The notes beneath the pieces are model-generated. The model saw only the letters and a list, made by a program, of their open reading frames with translations, did no database searches and was not told where the DNA came from. The position numbers were made by a program, and so were the translations under genes. This document shows positions 1 through 5,166 of a stretch of DNA of 5,166 nucleotides, piece after piece (within the stretch, counting starts at the first letter, position 1; every line of letters begins with the position of its first letter). This DNA comes from Fibrobacteraceae bacterium (lineage in GTDB: Bacteria > Fibrobacterota > Fibrobacteria > Fibrobacterales > Fibrobacteraceae), in assembly GCA_021443045.1 (NCBI GenBank), contig JABUUT010000015.1:23126-28291 (forward strand). The letters are read 5' to 3'.

Positions 1-98
1 CCCCAAGACTTGTGAAACGGGACTGTCTGCTTGCCGCAGGCGGGCTTGCAGGCCCACTTTCAAGTCACAAGAGTTGGCAGCTCCGCTGCAACCACCAT
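1..98. other. GC-rich structured intergenic stretch downstream of comEC
   Basis: No gene is supported here. The stretch is dense in inverted repeats. CTTGTGA (9-15) pairs with TCACAAG (65-71). Inside it CTGC (27-30) pairs with GCAG (48-51), and GGGC (42-45) can alternatively pair with GCCC (52-55). A separate hairpin has arms GTTG/CAGC (73-76, 78-81) and GCTG/CAAC (85-92), with a TCC loop and one bulged G. The second hairpin begins only a few bases after the comEC stop on the minus strand, so it may protect the 3' end or aid termination. No U-tract follows it, so it is not a standard intrinsic terminator. The region could also be one copy of a chromosomal palindromic repeat family. The end CAACCACCA resembles a tRNA 3' end, but there is no T-loop, so a tRNA is not called. 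Confidence 0.4.
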
Positions 99-2441
99 TT
101 ACATCATGGTTTCAACCCACAGGCTGTCTTGAGTAAAGAACAGTTGGATGGTTCCTTTTTCGGCGGTGTTCAGGTATGGAATTTTTAGGGAATCGAGCCT
201 TTGTAATACTTGTTTGTGAGGGTGCTTAAAGCGGTTCTTGCGACCACTAGAAATTAGGGCGATTTGGGGATTTGTCTTTTGTAAAAAATGAGTTCCAGAG
301 GATGTTTTGGAACCGTGGTGCCCCAATTTGATAACATCACTTTGCAGATAAATGTTGGTTTTTGTTATATCTTTTTCTCCTGCCAGGGAAAGGTCGCCGG
401 TAAGCAGGGCCGACTTGCCTAAACCTTTGGCGCGAAGTGTGATACTGTCAAAGTTGGTTTCGCCGCATTTTTGTTCATTGGGGTGGAGGGCTTGTATTTG
501 GAAGTAGTTCTCGGACCATGCAAAGCCCCGATGAATTTGCCTTATTTTTACCCTCCTCCCCAGAGCTTCGGTAATGGTGTTCTGCCAGTCTTTTTTTTCT
601 TCCACCCGGGCGCAGCTGCTTATCCAAAGTTCCTTTACAGGAAATGTTTGCAGCAAAGACTTTGCGCCGCCAAAATGGTCGGCGTCGGGGTGGGTGATGA
701 TGAGGGCTTCTAGCTGGAGTACACCGATGTGGTGCAGATAGGGAACAATAATATCTTTTCCTGAATCTCGATAGCCATTTTCGCCAGCGTCAATAAGAAA
801 GTGCCTTTGTGAAGGGGTGGTAAGTAAAATGCTGTCGCCTTGGCCAACGTCAATAACGGTCAATTTCCATTGGGGCTTTTTAATTTGTGTGTAAGACTGG
901 ACTAAAAAGACCAATGAAAATAAAAGAAGGGTGGTAAAGCCATACATTCTTGCAATTTTATTGGCTTGCAGAAGGGGGAGTAAAAGAATCAAAACTCCAA
1001 TAGCCAAGAGAAAAATAGGCTCAAAGGGTCCCACGGTGATGGAGGCCATGCTGGAATTAGATAGAAATCTGGTAAGAAGTGCAGCCAAGCGTAAGAAAAA
1101 ACGAGCCGCATAGCAAAAATATTCCCTTAAAAAATCATGTTCCAATATGAGGTTCAAGGGCGACATCAAGGCGAAAAGACCTGCCTGCATGCCCCAGGAA
1201 ATGGCTGGCACTACCACAATGTTTCCTAGCCAGGCAAAGGGAGAAAGGGTTTTAAAATGATGGATCAAAAAAGGAGAGGTGGCTAGTGTGGCACAAAGGG
1301 TAACAAATGTGGGCTCTAGAACAAATCCCTGAAATTTATTCCACACCTTACTTTGGGTTAAAAAATCGGGCAAATTTTTAAAGGGGTTGTATTTTCCTCC
1401 AATCAAAATGCCGGCGGTGGCGGCTACAGACAACTGAAAACCGGGGTTCCACAAAACCGAGGGCTCCGGAAGCAAAATAAAAAGCAAGGCTACTCCCAGG
1501 CTGTTTAGGGTGCTGGCAGGCCTCTCCAGCAAATAGCCTATTTGTGGAACCACAAACATGAGCACCGCCCGCCGCACCGCCGGCGACCCTCCTGTTACAG
1601 GAACATAAAGGAATAAAAGCGCTATGGCCACAATTCGCGCCACCCTTATGGGAAGCCCCGTGGCCTTAAGCATAATCATTAGCATTCCCGCCAACAGCAC
1701 CACATGAAAACCGCTAATGGCCAGCACATGAACCAACCCCGACCTTTGAAAGTCACTGCGCAACATTTCGGAAATGCCACTTTTGTCTCCAGCTAAAAGC
1801 CCTAGCAAAAGCCCTGTTTCAGCCGGGTCCAGAAATTCGCTGAACCGACTTTTAATCCACCTTCTAAATTGATAGAAACTCCGTTCCGGGGTCCACTGGC
1901 TGCTTATAATTTTAAATTTTATCAATTTCCCATATCCTGCAAGCCCCTGACTTTTAAGCCACCCTTCAGTATCAAAGGCTCCAGGCACTGTTGGTGGTAA
2001 AACGGGGTAAAAGGAGGCCTCGTAACAAACGGAGTCCCCTGGAAGGGGCAGTTTTCCAGCATTTTTCCCCTTGTACGTCAGTCGCACCTTTTGTTGGGGG
2101 CCTTGAATAATAAAAGCGGTACCCTTGGGCCGGGGTAAAACCTCTTCCACAAAACCACAACCGGAACTTTGGGGAGCCTTAAGCTCTCTCTGCATAATGG
2201 TTTGGTGGGTAAAAATTAGGTGGGAAGCTACTCCTATTAACAAAAAACACAGGATGGTCTTTTGAATGGTGGGAGATACCACAAAGGTGGCCAAAGCAAC
2301 GGGAAAAAGTAAAATAGGGGCGTATTCCGGGTAGTCAAAGGCGGCAAAAACAGTCATTACCACCATGGCACTCACCAGGGCCGGCTTGCCAGCCAGGGGC
2401 ATAAGCAGAGATTCGCCCTCTTTTTTTAGAGATAATTTCAT
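99..2441 (-). CDS. comEC: ComEC/Rec2 family DNA uptake channel protein
   Basis: This is a polytopic inner-membrane protein that carries single-stranded DNA into the cytoplasm during natural transformation. The chosen form has 780 residues, a normal length for the full three-part family. The N-terminus holds about three membrane segments (roughly 20-80). Next is an extracytoplasmic DUF4131-like, OB-fold-type region (about 95-175) ending in the typical PGAFDTEGWLKSQGLAGYG. The Competence domain follows, with HVLAISGFHV (238-247), TGGSPAVRRA (283-292), FQLSVAATAGI (335-345) and many membrane helices to about 515. The C-terminal metallo-beta-lactamase-like domain starts at VIDVGQGDS (529-537). 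Its metal-site motifs look intact: THPDADH (583-589), LTGD (680-683), LGHHGS (706-711) and HPH (740-742). Cys95 and Cys139 could form a disulphide, like that described for Bacillus subtilis ComEC. An in-frame ATG lies 24 bases upstream (2465), but the strong AGGAGG fits the 2441 start. No other competence gene is visible, so actual transformability is not shown. Confidence 0.95.
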   Translation of the reverse strand: MKLSLKKEGESLLMPLAGKPALVSAMVVMTVFAAFDYPEYAPILLFPVALATFVVSPTIQKTILCFLLIGVASHLIFTHQTIMQRELKAPQSSGCGFVEEVLPRPKGTAFIIQGPQQKVRLTYKGKNAGKLPLPGDSVCYEASFYPVLPPTVPGAFDTEGWLKSQGLAGYGKLIKFKIISSQWTPERSFYQFRRWIKSRFSEFLDPAETGLLLGLLAGDKSGISEMLRSDFQRSGLVHVLAISGFHVVLLAGMLMIMLKATGLPIRVARIVAIALLFLYVPVTGGSPAVRRAVLMFVVPQIGYLLERPASTLNSLGVALLFILLPEPSVLWNPGFQLSVAATAGILIGGKYNPFKNLPDFLTQSKVWNKFQGFVLEPTFVTLCATLATSPFLIHHFKTLSPFAWLGNIVVVPAISWGMQAGLFALMSPLNLILEHDFLREYFCYAARFFLRLAALLTRFLSNSSMASITVGPFEPIFLLAIGVLILLLPLLQANKIARMYGFTTLLLFSLVFLVQSYTQIKKPQWKLTVIDVGQGDSILLTTPSQRHFLIDAGENGYRDSGKDIIVPYLHHIGVLQLEALIITHPDADHFGGAKSLLQTFPVKELWISSCARVEEKKDWQNTITEALGRRVKIRQIHRGFAWSENYFQIQALHPNEQKCGETNFDSITLRAKGLGKSALLTGDLSLAGEKDITKTNIYLQSDVIKLGHHGSKTSSGTHFLQKTNPQIALISSGRKNRFKHPHKQVLQRLDSLKIPYLNTAEKGTIQLFFTQDSLWVETMM

Positions 2442-2446
2442 TTTTC

Positions 2447-2452
2447 CCTCCT
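2447..2452 (-). promoter_or_regulatory. Ribosome binding site of comEC
   Basis: The minus strand reads AGGAGG, a perfect Shine-Dalgarno core, five bases before the ATG at 2441. It decides the comEC start: the longer frame beginning at 2465 would place this site inside the coding sequence and has no comparable site of its own. Confidence 0.85.
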
Positions 2453-2499
2453 GAAATAAGTACATTAGAGTTTGTTCATTATTTATAGACGGGTATTGT
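2453..2499. promoter_or_regulatory. Divergent promoter region between comEC and the lipoprotein gene
   Basis: Only 58 bases separate the two divergent starts, so both promoters must lie in or overlap this AT-rich stretch. On the minus strand, TATAAA (complement of 2482-2487) matches the sigma-70 -10 box at five of six bases. On the plus strand, TATAGA (2484-2489) matches at four of six. The two candidates overlap, which would couple or set in competition the two transcription units. No convincing -35 box is visible for either. If the plus-strand candidate is used, the lipoprotein mRNA leader would be very short. This is position-based inference. Confidence 0.35.
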
Positions 2500-3831
2500 G
2501 TGAAAATGGGTACAAAATTATTGAAATTTTTTGGATACAGTGCCTTGGTGTGCCTGTTGTTGGGGTGTACTACCGTGGAGTCGGATGAGGAACAATATCT
2601 TTTGCCAGATAGCCTTCTGCGCTTTGGGCTTTACCCCAATGACCCTGCACCCAACGATTCGGCCTCCGCCAATTTGTCTCATGGAGTTGTTCTCTTTGTT
2701 CATCCCAATGCCCACTACGAATTGTCTTTTGATAAGGATGAGGCAGCCCCTGTTCCAAAGCTGCAGCTGTTCCGCCTGTATGAAACTAGTGGTGGAACCA
2801 GCGCCGCCAACGTGCGTTCTTTAAAGCCAGAGGAACAGAATGGACGATACCTATTTAGATTTACATGTGAAGAAAATAAAAATGCCCTTTGGGCAACAAG
2901 CTTAGTTTACGACAACGACTACTACACCGGATCTACCCGCAATGTAAAATTTGTGGCCGACGGAGCCTATTCATCTCATTTTTCCATTAATCTGGTTGTT
3001 ACAGGAAAACTGGGCAAAAAGTCCAATGAAAACTGGGTAACCTCCGATAGCGTGAATATAAAGGAATTTTCCCGTATTCTGCTAGAAAATTTTAGGCACC
3101 ACTATTCTTACGACAAGAATAATAAACCTTCTGGCATTGTCATAGACACCCTGTACATCAGCTACGCCCATGAAAATCCGCTGGTAGGTAAGCTTTTTCC
3201 AGAAACGGACCCTTGGCTGGCACAGTACGATGATTTGTTTTTTGTGGATACCTTAAGCAATTGGCCCGATGCCAAAGTGCGAAATGCCTTGGACATCGTT
3301 TTGATACACCGAATTGAATATGATGGCATGATGGGGGTTTCAAACTTGTTTAGTGGCAACATGGGAAGTGGCTTTGGAAGTTCCGTTGTGGTAGGTGCCT
3401 ATGTAAAAAATGGAAATGGAGAGGAAGCCTTGTCCAGCGAAGACATTGTGGAAACAGCCATTCACGAAACCGGTCATTTTTTTGGTTTGAGGCACACGAC
3501 GGCCACCATAGACGACATTGTTTCTACCAAGGACTTGTCTAACTGGGAAGATGGCTTTGAAGATACTCCGTACTGCTCGGCCTTGGTAAAAGCAAAGAAT
3601 AAAGTTCCGGCCAAAAGGAGCGGTCGTCAAGGCTCGGATTTTTTCTTTATGCCAAAACGTCTTAAACAAACTATTCTTGCAAGCAGCGGCAGTGGTTCCG
3701 ATTTTATGTATGAACAGTGTGAAGATGCCGACAACGACATGTTTCCCATGGCATCGGATGTTAAAGTGGAGGGATTTACAGAAATGCAGCTGGATTTGGT
3801 TAAAAAGAGTTTAATGATTTATCCCCATTAA
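2500..3831 (+). CDS. Putative lipoprotein zinc metalloprotease (metzincin, M43-like)
   Basis: The protein has 443 residues. It opens with a lipoprotein signal peptide: a basic start, a hydrophobic stretch and the lipobox LLGC with Cys23 as the lipidation site, followed by an acidic linker. It is therefore probably membrane-anchored outside the cytoplasm. Residues 60-180 look beta-rich and I do not recognise them. The C-terminal half resembles secreted metzincins. HETGHFFGLRH (322-332) fits HExxHxxGxxH exactly, giving zinc ligands His322, His326 and His332 and catalytic Glu323. DTPYC (355-359) follows, then CEDADNDMFP (407-416), where Met414 is a likely Met-turn, then FTEMQLDLV near the end. 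That order (zinc motif, DTP-Cys, Cys...Met, F/LT..Q) recalls pappalysin/cytophagalysin-type proteases. Cys359 and Cys407 may pair. The start is GTG at 2500; ATG at 2506 is an alternative that keeps the signal peptide. The Shine-Dalgarno is weak. The substrate is unknown. The gene probably shares an operon with the DUF4416 gene 15 bases downstream. Confidence 0.85.
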   Translation: MKMGTKLLKFFGYSALVCLLLGCTTVESDEEQYLLPDSLLRFGLYPNDPAPNDSASANLSHGVVLFVHPNAHYELSFDKDEAAPVPKLQLFRLYETSGGTSAANVRSLKPEEQNGRYLFRFTCEENKNALWATSLVYDNDYYTGSTRNVKFVADGAYSSHFSINLVVTGKLGKKSNENWVTSDSVNIKEFSRILLENFRHHYSYDKNNKPSGIVIDTLYISYAHENPLVGKLFPETDPWLAQYDDLFFVDTLSNWPDAKVRNALDIVLIHRIEYDGMMGVSNLFSGNMGSGFGSSVVVGAYVKNGNGEEALSSEDIVETAIHETGHFFGLRHTTATIDDIVSTKDLSNWEDGFEDTPYCSALVKAKNKVPAKRSGRQGSDFFFMPKRLKQTILASSGSGSDFMYEQCEDADNDMFPMASDVKVEGFTEMQLDLVKKSLMIYPH

Positions 3832-3846
3832 TTTTTGGATGCGTTT

Positions 3847-4380
3847 ATGAGACCTTCTCAATTTTCGGAACAAGTTCAGTTGATTGCCTTTGTGCTTCAA
3901 AAAGGGCCTCAGTGGAACAGTGATGTGTTGGCGCTTTTGGAGTCGGCCTGGGGCCCCTTGCTGCACAAGGGAAGTTTGTTTGCATTTGACCAAACCGACT
4001 ACTACACAGCCGAAATGGGGAGCGGGCTTTATAGGGGAGTGGTGTCTTTTGAAAAAAATATTGCTCCAGAAACCATTGTTCTGGAAAAGGAACGGAGCAA
4101 TGCTTTGGAACTTTCCACGGCGTCTATTGAAAATCCGGTTTTTCGCCATGTGAATATAGACATTGGCTATATGGATTTGGATAAGGTGGTGCTTCCAAGC
4201 TACAAGCGGGGTCCCTTTAAAATTTATGGCGGGAGAGGCGTGTGGCTGGATATGCTGCTCACCTATGCCAAAGGTTTTTTTCACCCTACGGCCTGGGCCT
4301 TTGAAGATTTTAAGAGAAACCCCTACCAGCACGATTTGCAGTTGATTCGTGAAAAATACAAGAAAAAGGGGCTTCGTTAA
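3847..4380 (+). CDS. DUF4416 family protein
   Basis: The protein has 177 residues, close to the usual size for DUF4416, a conserved bacterial family with no established function that I know of. Family-like blocks appear in order: FAFDQTDYYTAEMGSGL (about 45-61), with conserved Asp, Tyr and Glu residues; a VSFEK segment; RHVNIDIGYMDLDKVVLPSYK-like sequence (about 100-120); and IYGGRGVWLDMLLTY followed by FFHPTAWAFEDF (about 126-155). There is no signal peptide or membrane helix, so it is probably cytoplasmic. The ATG at 3847 is preferred, with a weak GGA seven bases upstream. A TTG at 3835 would add four residues but has no ribosome site. It sits 15 bases after the lipoprotein stop with no terminator between, so co-transcription is likely. 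Its last codons and stop lie inside a terminator hairpin. The family call comes from remembered motifs, not a search. Confidence 0.85.
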   Translation: MRPSQFSEQVQLIAFVLQKGPQWNSDVLALLESAWGPLLHKGSLFAFDQTDYYTAEMGSGLYRGVVSFEKNIAPETIVLEKERSNALELSTASIENPVFRHVNIDIGYMDLDKVVLPSYKRGPFKIYGGRGVWLDMLLTYAKGFFHPTAWAFEDFKRNPYQHDLQLIREKYKKKGLR

Positions 4381-4394
4381 AAGCCCTTTTTTTT
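4363..4394. terminator. Bidirectional intrinsic terminator between convergent genes
   Basis: GGGCTT (4369-4374) pairs perfectly with AAGCCC (4381-4386) around a six-base loop. The stem extends outward by one G-U and five A-U pairs. A run of eight T follows on the plus strand (4387-4394). On the minus strand the stem is followed by CTTTTTC, so the same element can stop the flavin reductase transcript. The left arm lies inside the end of the DUF4416 gene, and its TAA stop (4378-4380) is in the loop. Confidence 0.85.
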
Positions 4395-4421
4395 AGAAGA
4401 GCCCCTAGAGCAATTCTAAAA
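4391..4421. repeat. Second inverted repeat beside the terminator
   Basis: TTTTAGAA (4391-4398) and TTCTAAAA (4414-4421) are perfect 8-bp inverted arms around a 15-base centre. The element ends right at the stop codon of the flavin reductase gene. On the minus strand it would be the first hairpin transcribed after that stop, before the main terminator. It is AT-rich and shares T residues with the terminator's T-tract, so the two structures are mutually exclusive at their edge. It may be a weak auxiliary terminator or chance. Confidence 0.45.
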
Positions 4422-4946
4422 TTACTTTGTTAGCAATTCTTCGATTTCGCCCACATAGAGAGTGTGCTGGCTATCTTTGTTGTAGAATTTTTCTAAAAGC
4501 TCTTTTTCAATAAAGCTTTCGTCCAAATTTTTTGGGGCAAAGAGTTTGCGGCATACAAAAACTTTTTTGGCATCATCAAAGATGGGGGCTTTTAAGGGGT
4601 TCTCTTCTGTATTGCCCAGGGAAACCTTCATTCCTGCTTTGGAAATTTTATCTTCGTCCCGCCCGGAAACACGACCAAAGTACCCCAGCTCCTTTTTGAA
4701 TTGGCCATCAAAGAAGTTTAAGGAAAAATAGGGGGAGCTGTCTACAAATTCCTTGGTGTACCTGGTTTGGCGGATAAAGATAAATGCCACCGGCTTATTC
4801 CAAAGAATGCCCAGCCCGCCCCAGCTAGCGGTCATGGCGTTGGCTTTGCCGTCTTTCTGGGCAGCGATGAGCATCCAGTCGCTTCCTATCATGGTAAAGG
4901 GGTTGCCTGCTAAATCTTTGGGGTCCATTTTCTTAAAATTGGCCAT
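4422..4946 (-). CDS. Flavin reductase family protein (FMN-binding split-barrel)
   Basis: The protein has 174 residues and resembles flavin reductase-like or flavoredoxin-type proteins that bind FMN in a split beta-barrel and usually act in electron transfer. Typical blocks are NPFTMIGSDWMLIAA (15-29) and NAMTASWGGLGILWNKPVA (36-54), where the Thr-Ala-Ser/Trp-Gly stretch forms part of the flavin phosphate site in this family. IRQTRYTKEFVD, then YFSLNFFDGQFKKELGYFGR and SGRDEDK, follow. The C-terminal LYVGEIEELL is the usual last strand. It is cytoplasmic, with no signal peptide. Members of this subgroup are common in anaerobes; the electron donor and acceptor cannot be read from sequence. Two ATGs lie six bases apart. 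GAGG (4954-4957) is only one base from the first but seven from the second, so 4946 is chosen. The gene stands alone, converges on the DUF4416 gene, and has palindromic operators upstream. Confidence 0.9.
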   Translation of the reverse strand: MANFKKMDPKDLAGNPFTMIGSDWMLIAAQKDGKANAMTASWGGLGILWNKPVAFIFIRQTRYTKEFVDSSPYFSLNFFDGQFKKELGYFGRVSGRDEDKISKAGMKVSLGNTEENPLKAPIFDDAKKVFVCRKLFAPKNLDESFIEKELLEKFYNKDSQHTLYVGEIEELLTK

Positions 4947-4953
4947 AATCATA

Positions 4954-4957
4954 CCTC
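4954..4957 (-). promoter_or_regulatory. Ribosome binding site of the flavin reductase gene
   Basis: The minus strand reads GAGG, seven bases before the ATG at 4946 and one base from the ATG at 4952. The spacing favours the downstream ATG, so the protein begins MANFKK rather than MIMANFKK. Confidence 0.7.
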
Positions 4958-4984
4958 ACTTTTAAATCATCTTCAATTTATATA

Positions 4985-5013
4985 CTATTAGTGTCTGTAA
5001 AAATATAGTACAA
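4985..5013 (-). promoter_or_regulatory. Possible promoter of the flavin reductase gene
   Basis: On the minus strand, TTGTAC (complement of 5008-5013) and TAATAG (complement of 4985-4990) lie 17 bases apart. Each matches the sigma-70 consensus at only three of six bases. The surrounding DNA is AT-rich and correctly placed about 40 bases upstream of the start. If real, the -35 box overlaps the first palindrome, so a bound regulator would block polymerase. This is weak sequence evidence supported mostly by position. Confidence 0.25.
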
Positions 5014-5044
5014 AATAATGTACTACGGGTACTGAAGTGTACCC
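5006..5044. promoter_or_regulatory. Tandem palindromic operator upstream of the flavin reductase gene
   Basis: There are two perfect inverted repeats with a common GTAC core. TAGTAC (5006-5011) and GTACTA (5020-5025) flank an 8-base spacer. GGGTAC (5027-5032) and GTACCC (5039-5044) flank a 6-base spacer. The dyad centres are exactly 20 bp apart, close to two helical turns, which would put two dimers on the same DNA face. The arrangement resembles operators of small winged-helix repressors such as the HxlR/DUF24 family (TACT...AGTA type sites), which often control flavin or redox enzymes. No regulator gene is in the window, so the family named is inference. Confidence 0.6.
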
Positions 5045-5087
5045 CCAAAGATAGGCATAATCATGGGAAGTGGCTTTATATGCTGAT

Positions 5088-5106
5088 TTTTTTATTGTAT
5101 AAAAAA
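5088..5106. repeat. AT-only inverted repeat next to the terminator
   Basis: TTTTTTAT (5088-5095) and ATAAAAAA (5099-5106) are perfect 8-bp arms with a three-base loop. The right arm is the U-tract of the adjacent minus-strand terminator. The pairing may simply follow from opposed A and T runs. Confidence 0.4.
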
Positions 5107-5130
5107 GGGGGCGAGCCCGGAGGCCCGCCC
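5099..5130 (-). terminator. Leftward intrinsic terminator of a gene beyond the right edge
   Basis: GGGCGAGCC (5109-5117) and GGCCCGCCC (5122-5130) form a nine-pair GC stem with one A-C mismatch and a four-base loop. On the minus strand it is followed by CC and six T residues (complement of 5101-5106), a classic terminator shape. On the plus strand the following bases are TAAATGTTTTC, a poor tail. It therefore most likely ends a leftward transcript entering from outside the window and insulates the flavin reductase promoter. Confidence 0.75.
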
Positions 5131-5138
5131 TAAATGTT

Positions 5139-5166
5139 TTCACAACGGAATAATCCTTATTGTGAA
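5139..5166. repeat. Inverted repeat at the right edge
   Basis: TTCACAA (5139-5145) and TTGTGAA (5160-5166) are perfect 7-bp arms. Inside, GGA (5147-5149) and TCC (5154-5156) can also pair. It touches the window edge, so whether the palindrome extends further cannot be seen. It may be a regulatory site or part of the 3' end of an adjacent leftward gene. Confidence 0.35.

Noticed and set aside
65..97. tRNA- or tmRNA-like 3' end suggested by CAACCACCA
   Set aside because: There is no GTTCGA T-loop, and no acceptor or anticodon arms can be built around it.
2442..2465. Eight-codon N-terminal extension of ComEC (MYLFQEGK)
   Set aside because: The extension overlaps the perfect AGGAGG site belonging to the ATG at 2441, and the ATG at 2465 has no comparable upstream site.
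3340..3669. Open frame of 109 codons on the minus strand opposite the zinc-site region of the lipoprotein gene
   Set aside because: The plus strand carries the HExxHxxGxxH motif here; the antisense frame shows no motif and no Shine-Dalgarno support.
3811..4332. Long open frame of 173 codons on the minus strand opposite the DUF4416 gene
   Set aside because: It is antisense to a protein with recognisable family motifs, has no good ribosome site, and its translation looks low-complexity and shadow-like.
5023..5064. Thirteen-codon minus-strand frame starting ATGATTATG, like the flavin reductase 5' end
   Set aside because: It has no ribosome binding site and sits over the palindromes. The 9-base match to 4944-4952 is short enough to be chance, so a leader peptide is not supported.
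5063..5086. Seven-codon plus-strand frame MGSGFIC before a T-run
   Set aside because: It has only a weak upstream AGG, is too short to judge, and lies upstream of DNA whose signals point leftward.
4988..5164. Minus-strand frame open through the right-hand intergenic region
   Set aside because: It runs through a strong terminator hairpin, poly-T and both operators, and its translation resembles no protein; openness is likely chance.

Overview
The window has four complete protein-coding genes and no recognisable RNA gene, insertion sequence or CRISPR array. Coding density is high. Every gene looks chromosomal and bacterial. The mix is a full-length ComEC/Rec2, a lipobox-bearing zinc metalloprotease of the metzincin fold, a DUF4416 protein and a small flavin reductase-like protein. 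Moderate GC, a Gram-negative style lipoprotein and DUF4416 would fit a Fibrobacterota-like or related Gram-negative, often anaerobic, bacterium. This assignment is only a guess from gene style; no marker gene is present to prove it.

Layout, left to right: (1) bases 1-98 are a GC-rich stretch full of inverted repeats, just downstream of comEC. (2) comEC runs leftward from 2441 to 99; its start is best placed at a perfect AGGAGG site, eight codons inside the longest possible frame. (3) A 58-base AT-rich gap separates comEC from a rightward two-gene unit. The first gene encodes a putative surface or periplasmic lipoprotein zinc protease with HExxHxxGxxH and a downstream Met-turn candidate. Fifteen bases later comes a DUF4416 protein. 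(4) The DUF4416 stop codon lies in the loop of a strong hairpin terminator that can serve both strands. (5) The converging flavin reductase gene runs leftward from 4946 to 4422. (6) Upstream of it is a 220-base region with two perfect GTAC-cored inverted repeats whose centres are exactly 20 bp apart. Beyond these is a leftward-facing intrinsic terminator for a gene outside the window.

Functionally the genes do not form one obvious pathway. ComEC is the inner-membrane channel for single-stranded DNA in natural transformation. The lipoprotein and DUF4416 genes are probably co-transcribed, but their joint role is unknown. The flavin reductase gene looks separately controlled, probably by a dimeric repressor binding the tandem palindromes. 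The most interesting items are that paired operator and the protease/DUF4416 pair. I see no clear sign of a large new defence or mobile system.
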